A stretch of DNA of 64,000 nt from Gossypium raimondii. Its lineage: Eukaryota; Streptophyta; Magnoliopsida; Malvales; Malvaceae. Of this stretch, positions 1-9,800 are shown in pieces. The notes below the pieces were generated by a model. The model did no database searches. It had not been told where the DNA came from and saw only the letters and a program-made list of their open reading frames with translations. Both the position numbers and the translations under genes were made by a program. Position 1 is the first letter of the stretch, and every line of letters starts with the position of its first letter. The stretch spans positions 49,075,733 to 49,139,732 of the forward strand of contig NC_068571.1 of NCBI RefSeq assembly GCF_025698545.1, written 5' to 3'.

Positions 1-540
1 ATACACTCATGCTCTAAATTCTTAAGTTATAGGACTCTGAATTTCTATCAGTTTTTTACTAAATTAAATTTAAAATGGAAAGTTCTTGCAGATCAAATTT
101 GAATTTTAGGTAAATATTAATGAATCTCTCAACAACAGAAGTCAAGATTTATTCCAAAAATTTCACACACACAAAAAGAGTTTCTTTTCCCTGCATTTTC
201 TCGTCAGCCAAATATAGCAAGAAATTGAATAAGAAGAAAGAAGTAGAAGCAAACCTTAAGGAAAAGAGATTGAGACGAAGCTTTCCAGGTTAGGTTTGAA
301 TTTTGGATTTCCAGAAAAAAGAACAAAAATAGGTGTCCGTTGAAGAGCGGTGATTATGGATTTGTTTTTAATGATAGATTAGGAACCAAGACAATTTGAA
401 TTTCAAATCTCATTTATTTGTTTTCGACCGTTTGATTATTTTCTCACTCTGTATCCAACGCTCCTACATAGACTTTTATTTCCTAAAGTGTGATTGCCAT
501 GAAGCGGTATAAAGGACAAATATTGACCCTTCTTTTCTTT
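1..540. other. Left-edge region, possible leader of an off-window gene
   Basis: No coding region is recognised. Read on the minus strand, about 240-300 is C/T-rich and contains AAG followed by GTTTGC, which could be the end of a 5'-UTR exon of a gene lying to the left of the window. This is only a suggestion, since no coding sequence is visible to anchor it. Confidence 0.2.
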
Positions 541-838
541 TAGTAAGGGATAATATAACATTTAGTCCTTGAATTTTATGACTCTTTTAAATTTGGTTCT
601 TTAACTTTTTTTCCGTCCATGTTAATGTTGGAATTTTGTAAGTTTTCTTAATTTTGGTTCTTGTGATACGATATTTTTAGATGGTGGCGTGATATAATAT
701 GAAAATATCACATCATCACATGGACTAAAATTAGAAAAATTATAAAATTTTAAAATTAATGTGGAACAAAAAAATTAGAGACTAAGATAAGAAAAATTAC
801 CAAGTTAAAAGATTAAATGTTGCTTTATCTCTTTAATA
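541..838. repeat. Imperfect foldback (inverted-repeat) element
   Basis: The left arm (about 541-640) and the reverse complement of the right arm (about 740-838) align imperfectly over roughly 100 bp; both contain a core like AACATTTAGTCC / AACATTTAATC. The middle is AT-rich with no coding capacity. It resembles the other foldbacks at 6045, 20603, 33264 and 37903. It is probably a non-autonomous DNA transposon; no clear target-site duplication was found. Confidence 0.5.
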
Positions 839-1784
839 TATATTCAATTGTTAGACTTTCTAAATTAGTCTTGGTATAAATACATTTTATATCTCAAATT
901 GGTATCTTTAAAAAAAAGAGTAAACTTTAAAAATAGTCACCAATTATTAGCATGTTTCTATTTTGGTCACTAAAGTATAAAAACTTCTATTTTAGTCACT
1001 AACATTATCGAAATTTAATATTTTGGTCATTCTTCCGTTAAATCACTAACTATGGCCTTTTGTTATTAGCATAATAACAAATTTAGCTCTCAATTTTACA
1101 CATTCTACCAATTTAATCTTGGTTCTTAAAAGTTAAAAATTTTAAAAATTGTAAATATATATTTTTCATTTTCCAATAAAAATACATATGAATTTCCCTT
1201 TTTTAAACAACAACGATCGTCATGTTCAAGATGGGTTGAAGACTACAACCTGCATTGAAAATGGTTAGGTTTGTTGCATTTGAAGCTGTGCTTGAAGACG
1301 GACATAATTGGAGATATATAGATGAGGATAAGGTCTAGAAGACCTAATAGATGGAAGGCCATATCAAGAGCTCCACAACTAATTCCTAGTTCAATGGCAT
1401 GGTTATAGAAGACCTAGTAGGTGGAAAACCAATCTCGATTAGTTGGCTGATCAATTTAAAAAAAAATCATAATTTAGGGATCAAAAAAGAAACAAATCCA
1501 TAGTTAGGTGACCTGTGGTGTAGTTTACCAAAAAAAAATTGTCGGAACATTTTATAAAAAAAAATTTAATTGAGGATCAGGATGAAAATGACATTTTGAA
1601 CCCCAATTCATCAGATGGAGATAGAGATGAGAAACGTCAAAGCATCAGAATGAAACTTACAAGTCTTAATCTAAAAACTGGGGGAAAGTAAAACATTGCA
1701 AAATCATTCACTTTGTGCTTTACTAGTTTTAAGGCAAAGAGCAAAAGACAATGAAAAGCCGATTGCAACATAAGAAAGAAACCA
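839..1784. other. Intergenic repeat-like DNA and enolase 3' flank
   Basis: The stretch 920-1060 holds several short reiterations of the type 'TTTTGGTCACTAAA', common in dispersed plant repeats. Around 1330-1430 there are two similar copies of a sequence containing AGAAGACCTA. No gene is recognised. The right part should include the 3' UTR of the enolase gene. Confidence 0.4.
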
Positions 1785-4700
1785 TCAATATGGTTCCACT
1801 GGTGCTCTGAACTTTGCTCCTGCGTAAACTGCAGCAGCTCCAAGCTCTTCTTCAATCCTCAGAAGCTGCAACAATTGCAGTTCATATCACAAACATGTTA
1901 GTGCAATTACAGACTCTGTATTTGATTCCTAGACTAGAAACACAAAATGGAGTGTCTGAATGTGCCTACACAACTACAACCTAACAGCAATAATAGTTTA
2001 TATGAGTAAGCCTTTACCTGGTTGTACTTGGCAAGACGTTCTGATCTGCACGGTGCGCCGGTCTTGATTTGGCCCTGTTATTGCAAAAACAATGCAGCTC
2101 AATAAATTACAAGAATGGAAAAACTAAAACGCATGGAACATGGACTTTTTTTTGGTGAAAAATGAAAAAAAAGGTAAAAGTATGACTAGTATAATGCTTA
2201 CTGTTGCCAACCCAACTGAAAGGTCTGCTATGAAAGTATCCTCGGTTTCACCACTGCATTAGAAACAAACACTTCATTGATCTCAAATCATTTGGGAAAT
2301 ACAAACAATATTCCCTTAAAATAAATGACATTTTAGTTATCAAAGAGAAGAGATCAATATAGCAAAAACTAATTGTGGGGTGTTGCAGTGTGAGGAAGTC
2401 ATACCTGCGGTGGCTTGCCATGACTCCCCAACCGGCAGATTTAGACATTTTTACAGCTTCAATACTTTCAGTCACAGAACCAATTTGATTCACCTGACGG
2501 TTACAGAGCACTGACAGCATCAAAAAATTTAACTCATCCAAATAATGAGCCAATAGCTACAAACAAAAATGCCACTAAATCTACATTATCCACATGGTTA
2601 CTGGAACAAGGGGACAAAATAGTCAGGCTACCTTCAATAAAAGAGCATTGCACGTCTTCTCCGTAATTGCTTTCTCCACACGCTGAAGCAAGTAGAAAAC
2701 ATAGAGCACTTAGAAACTCCATAAAGCCAACCTCTATATTTTAATCCCCATAATTAAATCTTTTACCTTAGGATTTGTGACAAGGAGATCATCACCAACA
2801 ATCTGCACTTGTTCACCAATTTCACTTGTCATTTTTGCATAGTGCTCCCAATCATCCTGATCAAATGGATCTTCAATGGAGACAATTGGATAATCAGTCA
2901 CGAATGACTTGTAAACATTCTTCAAACTGTCTCCTGAAATTTTTTGCGATCCATCATTGTTCTGCAGCAACATTTCTTTGATAAGCAACCATTTCAACTT
3001 TAAATTAAGATTACAAGAAACAGGCAGATTTTAAATGAAATGGACATATTTTACCTCTTCCTTGAAATTCAAGTCATAGGTTTTATCCTTGTTATCATAG
3101 AACTCTGAAGCAGCAACATCCATTCCAATAACAACCTGTCAACAGAAAATAGTCAGTTTTTATGATAAGCTTTCAGCGAAAACACAGTAGATAATGAATT
3201 AACAATGCCATTTTAGGTTAATATACCAATTATTTCCGAAACTAACCTTTCCAGTATACCCTGCTTTTGCTATAGCTGTCTTCAAGAGCTCAAGTCCCTC
3301 TTTATTTTCCTGCATATTACAGCATCAATGGAATGCAGTTTAAATTCCTTCTTCAAATGATTGGTATCATGAGATCTATTGCTCAATAAAATCTGAGATC
3401 AGGCGTAGTAAGTCATTTCATTTTAAACATTTCTTCATCTCTAAGAGAATTGAAAGCCTCTTCATGCTAAACCCCCAACATTGAATTGGTTCATAATTAA
3501 AAGATGTACTTACAGACCTGAATGTTAGGAGCAAAGCCACCTTCATCACCGACGTTGGTAGCATCTTGTCCATACTTCTTCTTTATAACAGCCTAAAAAA
3601 GCACACAAGTGAAGACACACTACAAGGGTAGAAAACACAAGCAGAAAAGGGAGCCAGAGGAAAATCTACCTTCAGGTGATGATATACTTCCACTCCCATC
3701 TTCATGGCTTCCTTGAAAGAAGATGCCCCAACAGGTAGAATCATGAATTCCTGAAGAAGTCCAAACAGTCAAAGACTGCAATAAATAGAAAGGGCATCAA
3801 ATCATCCTTCACAAAATTTTAGTAATTTTACCTGCATTGCTAGTTTATTGCCTGCATGGGAACCTCCATTGATAACATTGAATGCAGGTACAGGCAAGAC
3901 CAAGGTCTTATTTCCAGCAAGGTTGGCAATGTGCTGCAAGTTAGAATATGCAGAACCAGTGAATCAACTTGAAAAACTTGGATTAGGAGAGAAATCAAAC
4001 AGCTCAAGATGACAGCATGATACATGCCTGGTAAAGGGGAATCTTCTTCAACATAGCTCCTGCTTTACAGACAGCAAGTGAAACAGCCAATATAGCATTT
4101 GCTCCAAGCTGAAATTATTGAGCATTACCAAATTAAAAAATAGCAATTAAAAATAACCAGAAGAGAAAAAATGATAAAAGAATATAGCTGTACCTTTTGT
4201 TTGCACCAACCCCATTCATTAACTGTTCCATCAAGCTGTTGTACCATGAAATTATCAATTTTGGCCTGCTCTGTTGGGTCCTGTCAGCACATAAGGATTA
4301 ATAAGATATAGGTTGTACACATCAATGATCTTGATCGTAGAAGATATATATAAATCATGACTTAGAGTCCCATAAAATACCTTGCCAACCAAAGCGGGTC
4401 CAATAATTGTGTTAACATTCTCCACAGCCTGAACATCATCAAGATGATGAAAACATCACAAACAGTTCAACTTCATCAATATTTTATACATATATACACA
4501 CAACAGGTATTGGCATTTCATTCATGAAGTTAACAAAAGCTTATGAATAGAATACCTAGAAACGAAGAATAGTTCAAAATTTGACTCAAATCTAAAATCC
4601 TTCCAACAAAGAAAAGTTACCTTAAGCACGCCCTTTCCAAGATAGTCAGATCCTCCATCCCTCAATTCCAGAGCTTCATATATACCTTCCATAATAAATC

Positions 4701-5026
4701 AGGCGAGGTTCAGTGACATACATTGCATCGTACAAATTCACCGCAACTAAAACAAATAATAGTGAAGTATAAGAGAATAAAATTACCAGTGGAAGCACCA
4801 CTAGGAACAGCCGCTCTTGCGACGGCGCCATCAGAGAGAGAAACATCAACCTGTTAATTTATGATTCAATTCAACCACCATTCATCCCTCTATTTATGTT
4901 TTTGGGTTTCTCTGCAACCAAACAGAGCAATAAGAAAACAAAAATAAATCAATAACTTACTTCAACGGTGGGGTTTCCACGACTGTCGAAGATCTGACGG
5001 GCTTTGATACACTTGATCGTAGCCAT
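1785..5026 (-). CDS. ENO: Enolase (2-phospho-D-glycerate hydro-lyase), cytosolic
   Basis: Catalyses the 2-phosphoglycerate to phosphoenolpyruvate step of glycolysis. I read 17 exons on the minus strand: 4961-5026, 4787-4850, 4621-4685, 4381-4428, 4194-4280, 4028-4108, 3832-3933, 3670-3750, 3518-3592, 3247-3309, 3055-3135, 2767-2961, 2632-2682, 2405-2493, 2202-2253, 2018-2074, 1785-1865. They join in frame to 1338 nt (445 aa), the usual length for plant enolases. The protein starts [20 protein letters not shown], carries the enolase signature [14 protein letters not shown], the [15 protein letters not shown] motif and [12 protein letters not shown], and ends KFRAPVEPY. There is no transit peptide, so it should be cytosolic. 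The intron after exon 6 has a GC donor (rc of 4026-4027); all others are GT-AG. In Arabidopsis the homologue LOS2/ENO2 also yields a shorter nuclear form from an internal start; that is family knowledge, not seen here. Confidence 0.97.
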
Positions 5027-6044
5027 GGTTTGGGCTCAGTGAACTCAACTGAAGCTAAAAGCAGAATAGAGGGAAAATATAACAAGGGCAGAGAATTCAA
5101 TCCAGACCGTTGATAGAGGGAAGTGACGGTAGAGATTGTTTTACTTGAACGTGAACGGGGACATACTAAAATTTGAAATGTGAGGGTAAACCTGGAATTT
5201 AATGTGACATCGCCATCAAAAGGCGTGAATTTGGCCGCCCCTGGTTCCATTAAACCAACTTTTTTCATTGGTTCAAGTATTTTTACCCAACATTGTCACC
5301 TAAATAATATATTTAATATAATAATCTAGTTTGTGACAAGTGGCACAATATTAACTTTTTCAAATTTAAAATAATTTTTATAAGTTAATTTTTTTAAATT
5401 AAGTTAATTTATTTTCTGTAACTTTTTCAAATTTAAATAAATATAAAATTAATTAATAAATATAAAATTAAAATGCTTTTTAATCTAAATATGATTTTAA
5501 TCGTTTTTAATAATGTATTATATATGTATATTTTAATTTAATGTCTTTAATGACAATTTTCTATTATATCTTACCGTTCTAGTTGCAATTGAATCCAAAC
5601 ACATATATTACTGTTGATTTTAATCTCATTAATACAATAATTAATCTCACCACCAGTGTTATTTTTAATTTTATTAAAAGCAACCTCACTGTCCATCCAA
5701 AGAAAGCTTTTGTCACATTCTAAGTTTCATGTGATCTCTTTTATTGTCAATGATATAATGAACTTTTGTATTCATACTAATGTTCACAATATAAAACATA
5801 TTTGGTTAGTCGGTGAATATAAATGAATGAGACATTAGAATGATATTTTTTTCTTTTCTTTGAATTGATAACGTTAATGACAGTTAATGTGCCATGTTAG
5901 CTTGTTATTATGTCGTTAATGTAGTTAACAACTTAGTGACCAAAATGTAACAAATTGATAACGTTGGCGACAATATTTTAACTTTCGACAATGTTAGCAA
6001 TAATAAACTTTTTTAAAGTTGGGTGACCAAAATGTAATTTAAAT
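5027..6044. other. Enolase promoter and AT-rich intergenic DNA
   Basis: The first ~250 bases should hold the enolase 5' UTR and promoter; a pyrimidine-rich AG at 5048-5051 (minus strand) could be a 5'-UTR intron acceptor, unproven. Beyond about 5290 the sequence is very AT-rich. 5850-6030 contains repeat-like phrases such as 'gtgaccaaaatgtaa' seen in dispersed elements. No coding region is recognised. Confidence 0.35.
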
Positions 6045-6551
6045 TAGGTAAAAAGATATCTTTAGCCCCTCTTAATTTCAAATTGAGAAAATTAGGCCCT
6101 CTAAAAAAATGGAGCAATTTAATCCCTATCATTTTGAAAGTGAGTAATAAGGAACAATTAATCACGGGGTTAATATCTTTCATTAATTATGCATAATTTT
6201 GATTGGTATGATAACAATTTTAGCCTTTGATGTTTACATATTTTGTTAATTTAGTATTGATTCTTAAAATTCAACAAATTTAGACTCAACATTTACACAT
6301 TTAGAAAAGTATTGTAGGCTAAATTTGTTAAAGCATGACCAAATTGATTGAATGTGTAAATTATGGGAGCTAAATTTATTATTATACCAGTCAAATTTAT
6401 GTAAAATTGATGAAAAACATTAATGTTGCGATTAATTGTCTTTAGTTGCTCACTTTTGAATTTGAAAGGGATTAAATTGCTTTGAATTTTTTTGAGAGAG
6501 ACTAATTTGCTCAATATCAAAATCGAGAAGGACTAGAAGGGTCTTTTTACC
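6045..6551. repeat. Foldback MITE-like element with long inverted arms
   Basis: The left arm (about 6045-6212) and the reverse complement of the right arm (about 6388-6551) match imperfectly along ~165 bp, starting with AGGTAAAAAG on both sides. The element is flanked by a direct TTTAAAT (6038-6044 and 6552-6558), a candidate 7-bp target-site duplication, although an AT-rich word could recur by chance. There is no coding capacity. It is likely a non-autonomous DNA transposon. Confidence 0.6.
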
Positions 6552-6613
6552 TTTAAATCATATACGAGTGAATTTGTATATAGCTTATATAAAGTATTAT
6601 GCAGAGTGTCGTA

Positions 6614-6676
6614 TCCACTGTAGCACAATGGTTAAAATTCTTCTTTGAGTTTCCGGGTTCGAAGCCCGGCGGTGGA
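6614..6676 (+). pseudogene. Short tRNA-like sequence (tRNA pseudogene or SINE head)
   Basis: A 63-nt sequence with tRNA features: 7-bp acceptor arms TCCACTG / CGGTGGA that pair (one G-T), a perfect T-arm CCGGG-TTCGAAG-CCCGG, an A-box-like TAGCACAATGG and a B box GGTTCGAAGCC. It is about 9 nt shorter than a tRNA; the D and anticodon arms do not fold properly, although a CTTTGAG string resembles the anticodon loop of tRNA-Gln(UUG). A T12 run follows at 6686-6697. It could be a decayed tRNA gene or the head of a tRNA-derived SINE. Confidence 0.55.
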
Positions 6677-6685
6677 AAGAGTAAA

Positions 6686-6697
6686 TTTTTTTTTTTT
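6686..6697 (+). terminator. T12 run, possible Pol III terminator
   Basis: Twelve consecutive T's begin 10 nt after the end of the tRNA-like sequence, in the position expected for RNA polymerase III termination. Poly-T runs are common in this AT-rich DNA, so the functional reading is an inference. Confidence 0.35.
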
Positions 6698-6812
6698 GCA
6701 TTTCGACCAAGCAATAGATATTATTATAGGAGTATTTTATTTTTTCCCATTTTGTAAGTTACAGTTAGAATATTGTATATTCATGATTTAGAGTTCCTAA
6801 ATTTTGTCAATC

Positions 6813-9800
6813 ATGCGTCGGAAGAAGAGCAGAGCTAAACGGCGAGTCGCCCGATCCAACGAGGAAGACACGGCGGGAGTCGACGATGAGCCGGGAGCGT
6901 CGAAGGATGCTGTGGAAGCTGCCGAGGAGGCTGGTATCCAGAGTGAGAAGGACGTTAATCAAGAGATTGATTGTTTTAAAGAGGAGTTTGAGGAAGTTGA
7001 GAATGTGGTAATTGCTGTCATGGAGATGGACTCAATAATTCAACACAACGGCGGTGACGTTGTTCAAATTGAATCGAATTTTACTGATGGAAGTATTCGT
7101 AAAAGTGAATTGTGTTCAGAAGTAAATGGTGTGAGTGAGAGCGAGAAATCGGATAATTTGGATGTTAGTGTGGAGTGTAGTAAATTTGAGGAGATTATTG
7201 AGGATGGGACTGTTAGGGGACAGAATTTGAGTTCGAACATCCAAGTTATGGATGTGGATTCAGGGAATGGAATCGTCAATGGTGAGGAAGCCAAGGATCA
7301 TGAAAATTCAGGTAATTGATTAATCATTTTCTTGAAAAGTGTTCATTTGAATTCGTTTCTAGCTATTTAGCTGACCTTTTGGTTGTTGGTTCCCATATGA
7401 AGTTTTTGTTAATTGATTTTTTTATATAAATAAATATCTTCTTTTATATATTACAAAATATTGAATGAGGTTTTAGTAGTAATCGTAGTTCAATTCCAAA
7501 TTGCAGTTTATATTGCAAGTTCTGCAAATTAGTGAGACTAAAAATGGTGAAAAGGGGGCGTTAAAGCCAATAAGCAATTGAAATATGAAATATGTAGATA
7601 TTGTTCCATCGAAAGACTGCTATTGTTACAGTTCAGAATATGAACACAATAGTCATGCTAGAAAGTGAAGGAAGAAATTATTTTGGTAAAAATTGACAAG
7701 CTCCAATCAAGTTGTTCTATTATGGATGTGTCTTTTGAACGTTCACGAGTGAGGGAAGATCAGCTTAATACTTTCATTCTTTTTGGTACTATATTTGTTT
7801 AATTTTTCCTTTCTTTCAATTTTTTCTTGCATTGTTTGCATATAGTTACCCAAAAGTAGTATGCACCGCTGTCTTTATGTTTTCTCATGCCCATTAAAGT
7901 TATTAGTTAGAGTTTTTCAACATCACTGGAACGAACATGAATCTTTTATCACAACTCACTGTTTGTGGTCTTTAATGCCTTGACAATCCATGCATGTCCC
8001 TGATTTTATCCTAGTTAATTATGATATTTTAGGATGTTCAAAATTTTGGCTTTCTGAAGTGTTCTGTTCCTGCCAAGCTTCCAGTTCACAATTTGCTCCA
8101 ATAATGTTTTCTATACACACTCATTAGCATGCTGTATATTTGTGATCTGTGGACTCTGTTCTCCCCCACCTCTCTCCCTTCCTGTCCTCTAGAAGGAAGT
8201 TGTTTTTATCTTCAATTGCTTTCCCCTGTAAAATGGTAATGACATTGCATATTTTTAATGTCAAACACATGTTGAGCTTTTCTTGGTACAGAACAGAAAT
8301 CACTTGAAGAGGAACCCTCTTCTGCTAGAATTGCAGTCATGACATTAGATGGGCAAATCAATGATGGTTACAACAACAAGGATGGTAATGATAGGGAAAA
8401 AGAGGAGGAGAGCAGAGGTGGCCGGGAGCAAAATGAAGACATTGCAGTTAGTGATGTCAATGAAGCGTCTCAGGTAGTTGACCACGACTCTCCAACTAAG
8501 CAAAAGAAAGAAAAGCAACTGGAAATACATGTTGGAGGTCTGCATAAAGAGATAGTTGAACGAGACTTGTTTGAAATATTTGGAAAGTTTGGGGAAGTCC
8601 AAAGTGCAAGGATTGTGAGGCATCGAACCACAAAAAAAAGCAAAGGATTTGCTTTTATTCAATATGCCACAACTGAGCAAGCCAAGAAAGCTCTTTCTGA
8701 CTTGAAGGATGGCATAGAGGTTAAGTACGACATTCATTTGTGTCCGATGTTATAAAATTTATCAGCTTTCTATATTTACTAACATTCTTTTTCCCCCTTA
8801 TACATGTAGGTGAAAGGAAAGCTTGCTAAGTTATCAATCAGTCATGACCGTGATGTTCTATATCTGGGACGTATTTGCAGAACATGGACCAAAGAGGATG
8901 TAGGCAAAAGAATTCTGTATTCACTTTCTGTTTTCTTTTCTAGGCATTTGTTTGGATCACGTAATGCATTTATTAGATGCAAATCACATTTTGTGTCTGC
9001 CAAAAATTCATTTCATACTGCAAGTGATGAACTTAAATTCTTGATCTTATTTTTTTTACCCTTTTCTTTTTGTCTCATTTTAGGTGCTTGGGAAGTTGAA
9101 AGGCTATGGAATTGAAAACATTGATGAGATACAAGTACCCAATGATCCTAAGGATGATAGGAAGATTAAAGGTTTTGCTTTCTTGAGATTCAATACCTTC
9201 TCTGATGCAAAGGCTGCATTGCACCGTTTAAGGAAACCAGATATAGCTTTTGGCAATGCAAGAGGTGCTAAAATTGCTTTTGCTCGCACCCCAATGCATC
9301 CAAGAGAGAGAGTTCGGTTACAGGTTGGGAATCCATGGATGTTATACTCTCATTTACTTAACATTCAGAGCTTGTTATGTTTGTGGGTTTTTCCTTTTTG
9401 TAGTTGCATACTTGGACTCTCTTATTTTTTGGACAAGCTAAAATTTCATTTATCAAGAGAAGCAGGAAAACCTGCTAAAAGAGGTGACTTTTTGGCTTTT
9501 TGATTTTTGAAAGATGCCATTGATTAAAACATGAAGCTCTTCAAAGAAAACAACTGCTATGGGCTGATAAAAGAGAAATAGAAGGGGGGACTAATATTCA
9601 CTCTAAGGAACCAAATTAACTTCTCTTTTATGGACCAATATGGTGAAATGGTGATTGTGAACCACTTGATATAGAACCAATGCGATCGTGTTATCATATA
9701 GATTTATTGAACTTCTAAAATTAAATTTCAAAATGTTCATTATTAGGGATTTTCGTAATTTACTTTCTGTAAGAAATTTATGTGAGGATGAGGGAGAATA

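Noticed and set aside
6804-6812. A start three codons upstream (TTG) for the RRM gene
   Set aside because: The codon at 6804 is TTG, not ATG; the first in-frame ATG is at 6813 and gives a sensible basic N-terminus.
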